A stretch of DNA of 64,000 bases, taken from contig CAZHXF010000009.1 of assembly GCA_964536375.1 (NCBI GenBank), positions 8,722-72,721 on the forward strand, given 5' to 3'. The DNA comes from Desulfuromonas sp964536375. Its GTDB lineage: Bacteria > Desulfobacterota > Desulfuromonadia > Desulfuromonadales > Desulfuromonadaceae. Under the pieces are notes generated by a model. It was not told the DNA's origin, did not search any database, and saw nothing but the letters and a program-made list of their open reading frames with translations. The translations under genes were made by a program, and so were the position numbers. Shown here one piece after another: positions 8,801 to 18,169 of this stretch (within the stretch, counting starts at the first letter, position 1; the number at the start of each line of letters is the position of its first letter).

Positions 8801-9373
8801 TTATTCTGGTGGTGCAAAAACCGCGTGCCAGCGATCAAAAACCAGCCCTTTTTCTGCGCCATAAGAGAGAACTGTCCGCCGGACTGTGGCGGCTGATTTT
8901 TCTTGCTGCAGTCGGCTGGGGTTTTTGGAAAAAAACAGATCGGCATAAGTGATAATCTGTTCTGCTAGATTTTGTGGTAAATAATCCTGTTCCGGTAGAG
9001 GCAAGTTCTGCTCTTTGATTTCCGCTGCGCTCAGACCGACACCAATATGATTCTGACATACGCTGGCATGGCGCGGTAACCCGTGTTCTAGCAAGACAGC
9101 ATGACCCACGATACCATGGCGCAAATACGGCTGGGTGCCGTAGCAGCCGAGATTTGGTGCGTAGGTGGCAAATATGCCGATGTCGTGCAGTAGTGCCGCT
9201 TGGCGGATGAAATTTATATCAATGTCTGCATACCTGTGGTTGTCGCTGTTTAGTAGTCTAGTGGCAATATTGACGGACTTTTTAGCGACTGCTTGGCTAT
9301 GTTGGAGCAGGATGTTATGCGCTTTGGTGTGGGGTAGATAGTATTCTTCTAATAAGGTTGTGGCGTCTAGCAT
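8801..9373 (-). CDS. HD-domain protein (predicted metal-dependent phosphohydrolase), uncharacterised
   Basis: A 190-residue single-domain protein of the HD superfamily. Visible metal-ligand motifs are an N-terminal histidine in NILLQHSQAVAKK (about residue 26), the HD pair in AALLHDIGIF (about 58-67), a conserved RHGIVGHAVLLEHG and a late aspartate in ITYADLFFS. No nucleotide-cyclase, GTPase or response-regulator domain is attached, so the substrate (mononucleotide, cyclic nucleotide or other phosphate ester) cannot be named. The frame extends upstream to a GTG at 9469, but the ATG at 9373 has an ideal site (CGGAGA, about 5 nt away) and is chosen. It is divergent from rnr and co-directional with ftsE. 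Confidence 0.83.
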   Translation of the reverse strand: MLDATTLLEEYYLPHTKAHNILLQHSQAVAKKSVNIATRLLNSDNHRYADIDINFIRQAALLHDIGIFATYAPNLGCYGTQPYLRHGIVGHAVLLEHGLPRHASVCQNHIGVGLSAAEIKEQNLPLPEQDYLPQNLAEQIITYADLFFSKNPSRLQQEKSAATVRRTVLSYGAEKGLVFDRWHAVFAPPE

Positions 9374-9545
9374 ATTATCTCCGCGTGCTGGTGTAGCAGT
9401 TACTGTCTGTAACCATTTATAGGGCAGATTTTCACTTGCATCCAATCGCATGGTCTGTTTATATGGCACAATTAGATGCTGTTGATTTTACAATAAGTTT
9501 TTACATATTACGAGCCCTGTTTATGAGAGAGTCTGGCAGCATTAT

Positions 9546-11831
9546 ATGTCATTGCCTACACTTAAAATAATCGAAAGCATATCCTCCCGCCGCGGTCAGT
9601 CAATGACGGTAAATGGATTAGCGCAGGCTGTTGGCTTAGATGCTCAGCTGTTGGATGAGCTAAGCCGTTTTTTGGATATGTTGGTGGCTGCAGGGGTACT
9701 GCGCCATGAGCATCAACAGCGCTATCAGTTGCGCAAGCCATTGCACCTGGTTGAAGGGGTGGTCAGCGTGCAGGTTTCGGGTGCTGCTTTTCTGGCTGTA
9801 GGCGGAGACCAAGCTGCCGTAGGCGAGGATGTTTATATATCCAGTTTTCATCTGGATAACGCTATGGATGGTGATAGCGTGGTGGCACTGGTACTGAACC
9901 AGCCAGACAATAAGACACAAGGTAGGCGCAGGCGCAGAGCCGATGGTTTGATAATCGCAATTAAGCAGCGGGCGCATAAAACTATTCTGGGGCTGTGTAA
10001 GCGTCGGCAGCGCAGTGGGGAAATATACTGTCTAAGCTCGGGGCAAGGGTTGGAGTTTCTGGTTGGTGTACCAGAAATTGTTGATGGAAAAACATTAACT
10101 GACGTCTCCAGTGTGGTCTCAATGCAAGATGTGGTCGGTAAATATGTGGTGCTGGCTATTGATCGATATCCCCAGACTGGCATCGCTGGTCTTGGACATG
10201 TGGTCAAGGAACTAGGTGCTGCTGGGCAGCCACACACTGATGTGCTGGTAGCCGCATATCGTCAGGGCTTGGCAACAGAATTTTCCATTGAAGTGGTACG
10301 CCAGGCGCAGCAGCTTTCCCGCGAAGTCGTGGCTGACGATTTTGCCGCGCGGACTGATCTGCGCGACCTGCCACTGGTAACCATTGATGGTGCCGATGCG
10401 CGTGATTTTGATGACGCAGTCGCCCTGGAATCTCAAGGTAACGGCTGGAAATTGTGGGTAGCTATTGCTGACGTAAGTCACTATGTCCAACCTGGGTCAG
10501 CCATTGATAATGCCGCCTATGAGCGCGGTACTAGTGTTTATTTTCCCGGGTCCTGTCTGCCTATGTTGCCAGAAAGTTTGAGTAATGGTATCTGCTCGCT
10601 TAAGCCAGATAAAGATCGTCTAGTTGTCGCTGTGGAGTTGGATTTCGATGGTGCTGGACAGTTAGCTGCGCTACAGATTTTACCTGCGGTAATGCGTAGC
10701 AGGGCGCGTTTGACCTATGATCAGGTGCAGAATTGTTTAACTGGGGCAAATGATCATGGTGTAGCTGTGCAAATTGTACCCATGTTGCAGCAGATGGCCA
10801 AGCTGGCGCAGCTGTTGCGTGCTAAACGTCAGCGCCGTGGTGCACTAGATTTTGATTTGCCCGAGGCTGAAATCAGGCTAGACTCAGCTGGGGCACCAAC
10901 CTATATCGGGCGGCGCGAGCGGACTGACGCTCACCGGCTTGTAGAAGAGTTTATGCTGGCGGCCAATGAAGCAGTGGCGCAGTGGGTTGGAGAGCGCAGC
11001 TCTGCTGCCCTGTATCGCGTACATGAGGCCCCTGATGTCCAGGCGTTGCACTCTTTGCAACAATTTGTTGCGGCATTTAACCTTGGTTTTAATATCGCTG
11101 AAGATGGCATTGATCCGAAAGAATTACAGCAACTTTTGCACCAGATAAAAAGCACGGAGCAGGAATATATTATTAACCAGATATTGTTGCGTTCCATGGC
11201 TCGGGCACGTTATTCGGCTGAGAATATTGGTCATTTTGGTTTGGCTAGCGCGAGTTATTGCCACTTTACTTCACCCATTCGCCGTTATCCAGACTTGGTG
11301 CAACATCGTATGGTGTTGAAACTGCTTGCTGGAGTTGATGGCTATGCGCACAAAGTTCTTGATGCTTTGGCTATCCACTGTACGGCCACAGAGCGCTGTG
11401 CTGTGCAGGCAGAGCGCGATGTGGTCGACTTACGCAAGTGTCAGTTCATGCTGGATAAAGTCGGTTTGCGTTTTAACGGTTTCATCACCTCGGTGTCAGA
11501 ATTTGGTTTTTTTGTGGTGTTGAATGAGTTTTTCGTAGAAGGTCTGGTGCATATACGCACCCTGTCAGATGATTATTATAGTTATGAGGCGGATAAGCAT
11601 CGCCTAGTTGGTCAGGGGAAGCGCAATATTTTTCAGCTGGGGATGGCAGTAAATATTGAAGTGGCGCAAGTGCGTCCCGAACAGCGGCAGATAGATTTTG
11701 TGCTCACCGGTATGGCAGAGAATAATGGACAGAGAAATAAGTCTTTTGCAGCGAAAAATTTGTTGCGCCGCAGTGGTTCTGGTAGTCGCCGTGGTAAAGT
11801 CACGCGTAGCCAAGTGAAGAGACGCAGGTAA
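9546..11831 (+). CDS. rnr: Ribonuclease R (RNB-family 3'-5' exoribonuclease)
   Basis: Processive exoribonuclease that degrades structured RNA. The 761-residue product has an N-terminal winged-helix-like region (about residues 1-65), cold-shock-type OB folds (about 72-230), the RNB catalytic domain (about 260-595) with the acidic cluster GADARDFDDAV and the signature HFTSPIRRYPDL, and an S1 domain (about 637-725, GFITSVSEFGFFV). The C-terminal tail is very basic, rich in Arg, Ser and Lys, as in RNase R rather than RNase II. The start is ATG; the ribosome-binding site is weak. ribF follows after 25 nt. Confidence 0.95.
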   Translation: MSLPTLKIIESISSRRGQSMTVNGLAQAVGLDAQLLDELSRFLDMLVAAGVLRHEHQQRYQLRKPLHLVEGVVSVQVSGAAFLAVGGDQAAVGEDVYISSFHLDNAMDGDSVVALVLNQPDNKTQGRRRRRADGLIIAIKQRAHKTILGLCKRRQRSGEIYCLSSGQGLEFLVGVPEIVDGKTLTDVSSVVSMQDVVGKYVVLAIDRYPQTGIAGLGHVVKELGAAGQPHTDVLVAAYRQGLATEFSIEVVRQAQQLSREVVADDFAARTDLRDLPLVTIDGADARDFDDAVALESQGNGWKLWVAIADVSHYVQPGSAIDNAAYERGTSVYFPGSCLPMLPESLSNGICSLKPDKDRLVVAVELDFDGAGQLAALQILPAVMRSRARLTYDQVQNCLTGANDHGVAVQIVPMLQQMAKLAQLLRAKRQRRGALDFDLPEAEIRLDSAGAPTYIGRRERTDAHRLVEEFMLAANEAVAQWVGERSSAALYRVHEAPDVQALHSLQQFVAAFNLGFNIAEDGIDPKELQQLLHQIKSTEQEYIINQILLRSMARARYSAENIGHFGLASASYCHFTSPIRRYPDLVQHRMVLKLLAGVDGYAHKVLDALAIHCTATERCAVQAERDVVDLRKCQFMLDKVGLRFNGFITSVSEFGFFVVLNEFFVEGLVHIRTLSDDYYSYEADKHRLVGQGKRNIFQLGMAVNIEVAQVRPEQRQIDFVLTGMAENNGQRNKSFAAKNLLRRSGSGSRRGKVTRSQVKRRR

Positions 11832-11856
11832 TAGCTGTAGAGGTTATAAGTATCCA

Positions 11857-12858
11857 ATGGAAATAATAAGAGATTTAAGCGATATAAAACGACCATTCAA
11901 AAATGCTGTAGTTACGTTAGGTAATTTTGATGGCGTACATCTGGGGCATCGGGAAATTTTCAGAGCGGTGGTCAAAAAAGCTAAGAGAATTTCTGGTACC
12001 TCTATTGTGTGTACTTTTCAGCCTCATCCTCTGAAGATGCTGGCACCAGATCATGCTCCGCGCCTGATAAACACAGCTCAGGAGCGTGAACGCTTGATTG
12101 AAGCATCGTGTATTGACGTGTTGATAATAGTGCCATTTACCTCAGCGTTAGCTGCTTTGTCACCGCAGCAATTTGTCCATGATGTGCTGCTGGATATTAT
12201 TGGTTTAAAGCATCTGGTGGTTGGTTATGATTATGCTTTTGGGCGTGGTCGGAGTGGAGATCTTAATTTTTTGCGCTGCCAAGGTGCTGAGCATGGTTTT
12301 GTAGTGGATGTGTTTGGACCGGTGCAAAAAGATGGACAGGTGTTAAGTTCAACGCGTGTTCGTCAAGCGGTATCATCTGGTCGTGTTGATGAGGCAGTGG
12401 GCTTGTTGGGGCGCCAGTTCAATCTCGAAGGGGTGGTGGTGCATGGTGATGGTCGTGGGCATTGCCTCGGTTTTGCTACCGCTAATATTGACACAGATAA
12501 AGAATTGCTACCGCCGAGAGGTGTGTATGCGGCTATTGTGCGCCTTGTGGGCGACGTTGATCTCGGTAAACAATCAGGTGCTGAATACCATGCGGTGGTA
12601 AATATCGGTCATAAACCAACTTTTGGCCTTAGCCCACTGACCATAGAAGCACATCTGCTGGATGCTGATGTAGATTTTTATGGTAAGAAATTGCGTATTT
12701 ACTTCGTTCAACGGTTACGCGATGAGCAAAAATTTAATAATGGCGATGAGTTGTGCGCAGCTATAGTTGCCGATGTGTCTGCGGCGCGCGCGATTCTGAA
12801 TGCGACACAGATTGTAGAATTTAGAGAATATCTCAATATAGACAGTACTGCTGTTTAA
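11857..12858 (+). CDS. ribF: Bifunctional riboflavin kinase / FAD synthetase
   Basis: Makes FMN from riboflavin and then FAD from FMN in the cytoplasm. The 333-residue product has the nucleotidyltransferase motif TLGNFDGVHLGH (residues 20-31) with FQPHPLKML and the VVGYDYAFGRGRSGD region, and ends with a riboflavin kinase domain (about 185-315) carrying GFATANID, PPRGVYAAIV and VNIGHKPTFG. Length fits the family. It lies between rnr and aroE on the same strand with short gaps. No FMN riboswitch-like sequence was seen upstream. Confidence 0.95.
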   Translation: MEIIRDLSDIKRPFKNAVVTLGNFDGVHLGHREIFRAVVKKAKRISGTSIVCTFQPHPLKMLAPDHAPRLINTAQERERLIEASCIDVLIIVPFTSALAALSPQQFVHDVLLDIIGLKHLVVGYDYAFGRGRSGDLNFLRCQGAEHGFVVDVFGPVQKDGQVLSSTRVRQAVSSGRVDEAVGLLGRQFNLEGVVVHGDGRGHCLGFATANIDTDKELLPPRGVYAAIVRLVGDVDLGKQSGAEYHAVVNIGHKPTFGLSPLTIEAHLLDADVDFYGKKLRIYFVQRLRDEQKFNNGDELCAAIVADVSAARAILNATQIVEFREYLNIDSTAV

Positions 12859-12896
12859 AAATATGTTGCTTCGACAGCTAGGAGGCGGTTAAAGAC

Positions 12897-13835
12897 GTGC
12901 AGATAGATGGAGCTACAAGTGTTTATGGAATTATCGGCGACCCCGTAGCGCACTCATTGTCGCCGTTGATGCAGAATGCTGCTTTTGCTGCTAAAAATAT
13001 CCCGGCGGTATATGTAGCGTTTCATGTTGCCAGTACGGGGCTTGCTGCCGCGGTGGCCGGGTTGAGATCACTTGGGGTAAAGGGAGCGAATGTCACCATT
13101 CCTCACAAGGAGAGTGTTTGCCCATTTTTGGATGCTATCGACAGTTCAGCAGAACTTATTGGCGCTGTTAACACGATAGTAAACACAGCGGGACAATTGG
13201 TTGGTTATAATACTGATGGTTTGGGGTTGCTGCGGTCATTAAAGGCTGATTTGAACGTTACATTGAATGCAACGAGCGAAGTGATAATATTGGGTGCCGG
13301 TGGCGCGGCACGTGCGGCTGTTGTAGCTTTAGCACAACAGGGGGTGAGGTCTATAACTATACTTAATCGCAGTGAGCATCGCGCGCAGGCACTGGTTGCA
13401 CGTTACTCGGGTGTTTTCCCTCAAGTAACTTTCCGGGCTTTGAACTTTAACTCTGGTTTGCCGAACACTCATGGTGGGGTGGCTGGTGGTGGTTTTAACG
13501 ACGATAGTACTAGCAATTGTAAGCAATTAACAAACTTTTTAAAAAAATGTCATTTAATTGTCAATTCAACATCAATTGGGCTTTCCGGTGAATCCTTTAA
13601 TGTGCTACCATGGGAGGACGTCAATAAAAAGGCGGTCGTATTTGATATGATTTATGCGGCGCAGCCAACACCCTTAGTGAGCGCTGCAACTACTGCTGGC
13701 TTTTTTGCCTGTGATGGTTTAGGTATGCTGGCGGCTCAGGGTGAGGCTGCCTTTGAACTGTGGACTGGGCAGTGCGTTGATGGCTTAATGCGGGCGGCAC
13801 TGGAGCAACATGTCGCTGTTATGGCTTCATGTTGA
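12897..13835 (+). CDS. aroE: Shikimate dehydrogenase (NADP+)
   Basis: Reduces 3-dehydroshikimate to shikimate in aromatic amino acid synthesis. The 312-residue product starts with GTG 10 nt after an AGGAGG sequence, and begins with the substrate-binding motifs GDPVAHSLSPLMQNAAF and GANVTIPHKE. The NADP-binding glycine motif is ILGAGGAARA (about residues 131-140), with the basic NRSEHRA loop after it. It is about 40 residues longer than typical AroE because of a Gly/Asn/Ser-rich insertion near residues 181-218. The terminal DGLGMLAAQGEAAFELW motif is present. It lies directly upstream of the pilus genes. Confidence 0.94.
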   Translation: MQIDGATSVYGIIGDPVAHSLSPLMQNAAFAAKNIPAVYVAFHVASTGLAAAVAGLRSLGVKGANVTIPHKESVCPFLDAIDSSAELIGAVNTIVNTAGQLVGYNTDGLGLLRSLKADLNVTLNATSEVIILGAGGAARAAVVALAQQGVRSITILNRSEHRAQALVARYSGVFPQVTFRALNFNSGLPNTHGGVAGGGFNDDSTSNCKQLTNFLKKCHLIVNSTSIGLSGESFNVLPWEDVNKKAVVFDMIYAAQPTPLVSAATTAGFFACDGLGMLAAQGEAAFELWTGQCVDGLMRAALEQHVAVMASC

Positions 13836-13904
13836 CACCGTTGCTGTTAGCCAGCGAAATAATTTATCTTATTAAAATCTCGTAATCTTTATGAGTGGAA
13901 ACAT

Positions 13905-15605
13905 ATGGCAAAAACACGTTTAGGTGATTTATTAATACGCAATGGCCTGCTGACTGAAGAACAGTTTGCCAAGGCCGTCAATGAACAGAAGATGAATAGG
14001 GAGCGGTTGCCCGCTACTCTTATTCGCTTAAAGTATATCTCTGAAGATGAACTTGCTGCTTTCCAGTCGCGTCAATATGGTGCACCACTAATCGACTTGG
14101 ACGAGTTTGAGGTCGATGTCAATGTAGTAAAATTGATTAGTGCTGATGTCGTTCAGAAGTATCATTTAATCCCTATAAGTCGCGCCGGGGCAACATTGAT
14201 TGTTGCCATGAGCGATCCATCTAATATTTTTGCTATTGATGACATCAAGTTCATGACTGGTCACAATGTTGAAGTTGTGGTTGCGACCGAGGGTGCGATC
14301 AAGAATGCCATAGATAAATATTATGATCAGTCTGCCTCTTTGGCTGATGTTATGGGTGGTCTTGAGGATATTGATCTTGAAGTTATTGATGATGACGATC
14401 AGGTCGATCTGAATGAATTGCAAATGGCGACCGAGGATGCTCCGGTCGTTAAGTTGGTAAACTTGATTCTTACTGATGCTATCAAAAAGGGTGCCTCGGA
14501 TATTCATATCGAGCCCTATGAGCGCATATTCCGGGTACGCTACCGTATAGACGGCGTGTTATACGAGGTAATGAAGCCACCCCTGAAGTTGAAAAATGCT
14601 ATAACTTCACGGATTAAAATACTTTCCGAGATGGATATAGCTGAGCGGCGCTTGCCTCAGGATGGACGGATAAAAATAAAACTTCCCGGCGGTAAGGATA
14701 TGGACTACCGGGTTAATTGTCTGCCTACCCTGTTCGGAGAAAAAATCTGTCTGCGTTTGCTGGATAAATCCAATCTACAGCTGGATATGACTAAGTTGGG
14801 CTACGAAGCGGATACCCTGAAGTGGTTTAAAAAAGAGATCAGCAAACCGTTTGGTATGGTGTTAGTTACTGGACCGACCGGTAGCGGTAAAACAGTTTCA
14901 CTATACTCGGCACTGAGTGAGCTGAACAAAACTACAGAAAATATTTCTACCGCTGAAGATCCTGTTGAATTTAACTTTGCCGGAATCAATCAGGTGCAGA
15001 TGCATGAAGAGATTGGGCTTAACTTCGCCAGTGCACTGCGCGCTTTTCTGCGTCAGGATCCAGATATCATCATGATAGGCGAGATTCGTGATTTTGAAAC
15101 CGCGGAAATTGGTGTTAAGGCTGCCCTTACCGGACACTTGGTCCTGTCTACCCTGCATACTAACGATGCTCCAAGTACTATCAATCGCTTACTGAATATG
15201 GGCATCGAGCCCTTTCTAGTGGCTTCAGCAGTAAACCTTATTACCGCTCAGCGTTTGGGGCGCCGTTTGTGTGCAGAGTGCAAAGAGGTGGATAATATCT
15301 CTAAACAGGCACTGCTTGATGCCGGGGTGCCACCAGAAGAGGTAGACGGCTTCGTGTGTTATAAAGGTAAGGGTTGCAGCAAGTGCAATGAGAGTGGCTA
15401 TAAAGGGCGGGTCGGTATTTATCAGGTCATGCCAATGTTTGATGAAATCCGCGAGATGGTATTGGCTGGAGCAAATACCGCCGAGATCAAGCGTGAGTCC
15501 ATGCGCTTAGGGGTACGCACCATGCGTCAGTCAGCACTGATCAAACTGAAAGAGGGGACCACTTCATTTGAGGAAGTATTACGCTGTACTGTGTCTGACG
15601 ATTAA
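13905..15605 (+). CDS. pilB: Type IV pilus assembly ATPase PilB
   Basis: Hexameric cytoplasmic ATPase that powers pilus extension. The 566-residue product has an N-terminal GspE/MshEN domain (about residues 1-150), a helical linker with an acidic stretch EVIDDDDQVD, and the secretion ATPase core with Walker A GPTGSGKT (about 323-330), an aspartate box around TAEDPVEF, Walker B DPDIIMIGEIRD, the His box TGHLVLSTLHTND, and a four-cysteine zinc-binding motif (CAEC near 456 and CSKC near 491). The start is ATG. It opens the pilB-pilT-pilC-pilS-pilR run. Confidence 0.96.
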   Translation: MAKTRLGDLLIRNGLLTEEQFAKAVNEQKMNRERLPATLIRLKYISEDELAAFQSRQYGAPLIDLDEFEVDVNVVKLISADVVQKYHLIPISRAGATLIVAMSDPSNIFAIDDIKFMTGHNVEVVVATEGAIKNAIDKYYDQSASLADVMGGLEDIDLEVIDDDDQVDLNELQMATEDAPVVKLVNLILTDAIKKGASDIHIEPYERIFRVRYRIDGVLYEVMKPPLKLKNAITSRIKILSEMDIAERRLPQDGRIKIKLPGGKDMDYRVNCLPTLFGEKICLRLLDKSNLQLDMTKLGYEADTLKWFKKEISKPFGMVLVTGPTGSGKTVSLYSALSELNKTTENISTAEDPVEFNFAGINQVQMHEEIGLNFASALRAFLRQDPDIIMIGEIRDFETAEIGVKAALTGHLVLSTLHTNDAPSTINRLLNMGIEPFLVASAVNLITAQRLGRRLCAECKEVDNISKQALLDAGVPPEEVDGFVCYKGKGCSKCNESGYKGRVGIYQVMPMFDEIREMVLAGANTAEIKRESMRLGVRTMRQSALIKLKEGTTSFEEVLRCTVSDD

Positions 15606-15671
15606 CTGTTCGATTTTTAATGCGGACGAGTTTATTTAGCGCGCTATAAAAGTGATTGGAGATATTGTCTC

Positions 15672-16781
15672 ATGGCAACGTTACACGATTTCTTAAAGTT
15701 TATGGTTGATTCTGGGGCGTCAGATCTGCACATAACTACTGGTGCGGCACCACAGATTCGTATTGATGGGGACATTCGTCCGATAAATCATCCAATTCTT
15801 ATGCCCAATGACACTAAGCAGCTATGTTACAGTATTTTAACAGATGCGCAAAAGCGCATTTTAGAAGAAAATAACGAACTTGATCTGTCCTTTGGAGTAA
15901 AGGGATTAGCGCGTTTTCGTGGTAATGTTTATGTGCAACGGGGCGCAATAGCCGGAGCTTTTCGCCGCATACCCTATGAATTTCTGACCTTTGAACAGCT
16001 GGGGTTGCCCCCGGTTATCCAGGAAATTTCTCGCCGTCCCCGTGGTCTGGTGTTGGTTACCGGTCCCACCGGTAGTGGTAAATCTACAACCTTGGCCTCA
16101 ATGATTGATGCTATCAATATTGAACGCCATGATCATATCATCACCATTGAAGATCCCATTGAATATATACATCCCCATAAGAACTGTATTGTTAATCAAC
16201 GCGAGGTTGGTAGCGATACGCACTCTTTCAAGAAGGCGCTTAAGTCTATTTTACGCCAAGATCCAGATGTGGTGTTGTTAGGGGAATTACGTGACCTGGA
16301 AACTATTGAGGCGGCCCTTACCATTGCAGAGACTGGACACCTGTGTTTTGCTACCTTGCATACCAATGGCTGTGTGCAAACCATAAATAGAATGGTTGAT
16401 GTTTTTCCTACCAATCAACAATCGCAGGTACGTACTCAGTTGTCCTTTGTACTTGAAGGTGTTCTATCGCAGACTCTGATCCCGCGCGCTTCGGGTAAGG
16501 GACGCGTGTTGGCGTTGGAAGTAATGGTGCCAAATGTCGGTATCCGCGCGCTGATTCGTGATGACAAAGTGCATCAACTGTATTCGCAGATGCAGATGGG
16601 GCAAGATAAATATGGTATGCAGACCATGAATCAGGCGTTGTTTGATCTGTACCACCGCAAGCTCATTACGCTGGAAAGCGCTCTGTCCCGTTCGTCAGAG
16701 AAGGATGAACTGCGCCAGATGGTGGCCAATCCAGCTTCAGCTACTCGTCGCCACATTGGCGGACCAAGAAATATGACTTAA
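15672..16781 (+). CDS. pilT: Type IV pilus retraction ATPase PilT
   Basis: Hexameric ATPase that powers pilus depolymerisation and twitching motility. The 369-residue product has the PilT N-terminal signature SGASDLHITTGAAPQIRIDG, Walker A GPTGSGKST (about residues 131-139), IITIEDPIEYIH, Walker B DPDVVLLGELRD and the His box ETGHLCFATLHTNG. The usual AIRNLIRE-type motif appears as GIRALIRDDKVHQ. Unlike PilB it has no zinc-binding cysteine tetrad. It begins 66 nt after pilB. Confidence 0.95.
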   Translation: MATLHDFLKFMVDSGASDLHITTGAAPQIRIDGDIRPINHPILMPNDTKQLCYSILTDAQKRILEENNELDLSFGVKGLARFRGNVYVQRGAIAGAFRRIPYEFLTFEQLGLPPVIQEISRRPRGLVLVTGPTGSGKSTTLASMIDAINIERHDHIITIEDPIEYIHPHKNCIVNQREVGSDTHSFKKALKSILRQDPDVVLLGELRDLETIEAALTIAETGHLCFATLHTNGCVQTINRMVDVFPTNQQSQVRTQLSFVLEGVLSQTLIPRASGKGRVLALEVMVPNVGIRALIRDDKVHQLYSQMQMGQDKYGMQTMNQALFDLYHRKLITLESALSRSSEKDELRQMVANPASATRRHIGGPRNMT

Positions 16782-16872
16782 ATGACTTAAACATATCGGG
16801 CAGTAAAAAGTTAGTTTTAAGATATGGTGTTTTGTAGACAACTATTTAACTGTTGATTAGGTGAGGTGAATA

Positions 16873-18090
16873 ATGGCTACTTATTCCTGGCAAGGCAAAG
16901 ATCGCAACGGCAAGACTTTAAAGGGTGATATGGAAGCCTCTAATGAAGCTTTGGTTCGCGCGCAGTTGCGTCGTCAGGGGGTAGGGGCGACCAAGGTTAA
17001 AGAGCGGGGCAAAGGGATGGATGTGGAGTTGAAAATCCCTGGATTCGCTCCCAAGGTAACGACTAAAGATTTGGTGGTTTTTACCCGCCAGTTTGCCACG
17101 ATGATAGATGCTGGTTTGCCATTGATTCAATGTTTGGATATTCTATCTAATCAACAGGAAAATGTGACATTTAAACGGATTTTACTCACAGTTAAAGAAG
17201 ATGTCGAATCTGGCTCCACTTTTGCTGATGCCTTGAGCAAACATCCCAAAGCCTTTGATGAGCTATTTGTCAACTTGGTTGCTGCTGGCGAGGTTGGTGG
17301 TATATTGGACACCATTCTAAATCGCTTGGCGACCTATATTGAAAAATCCATGAAACTGAAGAAGCAGGTCAAGAGTGCGATGACCTATCCAACCACCATA
17401 ATTGGTATTGCCACCGTAGTGATCGGGGTTATTTTGGTGTTCGTTATTCCCGCCTTTGAAAAAATGTTTGCTGACTTTGGTAGTGCGCTACCCATGCCGA
17501 CACAGATTGTTATCAATATTAGTAACTTTATTCAGAATTATATTTTAGTCATCATTGGGGGCTTTATTCTTACAGTCTTTTTGTCTAAAAAGTTTTATGC
17601 CACTAAACGCGGGCGTGAAATTGTAGATGAACTTGCTCTTAAAGCGCCGGTGTTTGGTACGTTGATTCGTAAAGTAGCGGTGGCGAAGTTTACTCGGACT
17701 CTTGGTACTATGGTGTCGAGCGGGGTGCCAATTCTCGATGGTCTAGATATTGTCGCCAAGACCGCAGGGAATAGAACGGTTGAGAAGGCGATTGTAAAGG
17801 TGCGTCAGAGTATCAGTGAGGGTAACACTATTGCCGACCCTTTAACCAAGTCTGGTGTTTTTCCTCCTATGGTGTGTCAAATGATAGCAGTTGGTGAGCA
17901 ATCTGGTTCCATTGATACCATGCTGAATAAAATTGCCGACTTCTACGACGATGAAGTCGATGATGCCGTAGGAAATTTAACTGCTATGATGGAACCACTA
18001 CTAATGTTGTTTTTAGGTACCACCGTTGGTGGTTTGGTTATAGCCATGTACTTACCGATCTTTAAGCTTGCTGGTGTAGCTGGTGGCTAA
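16873..18090 (+). CDS. pilC: Type IV pilus inner-membrane platform protein PilC
   Basis: Inner-membrane protein on which the PilB and PilT motors act. The 405-residue product has two repeated T2SSF domains (about residues 65-195 and 268-398), each starting with a FTRQFATMIDAGLPL- or FTRTLGTMVSSGVPI-like segment, and transmembrane helices at about 172-195, 218-240 and 375-398. The N-terminal SWQGKDRNGKTLKGDMEA stretch is typical of GspF/PilC proteins. ATG start with a GGTGAGGTG ribosome-binding region. It lies 91 nt after pilT. Confidence 0.95.
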   Translation: MATYSWQGKDRNGKTLKGDMEASNEALVRAQLRRQGVGATKVKERGKGMDVELKIPGFAPKVTTKDLVVFTRQFATMIDAGLPLIQCLDILSNQQENVTFKRILLTVKEDVESGSTFADALSKHPKAFDELFVNLVAAGEVGGILDTILNRLATYIEKSMKLKKQVKSAMTYPTTIIGIATVVIGVILVFVIPAFEKMFADFGSALPMPTQIVINISNFIQNYILVIIGGFILTVFLSKKFYATKRGREIVDELALKAPVFGTLIRKVAVAKFTRTLGTMVSSGVPILDGLDIVAKTAGNRTVEKAIVKVRQSISEGNTIADPLTKSGVFPPMVCQMIAVGEQSGSIDTMLNKIADFYDDEVDDAVGNLTAMMEPLLMLFLGTTVGGLVIAMYLPIFKLAGVAGG

Positions 18091-18169
18091 AATGGCTGTT
18101 TCTGGTTATTGACGGTCGGTATTGTTATTAATAGCGGTTATTGGATCTTTCACCATTAATGAGAGGTAC

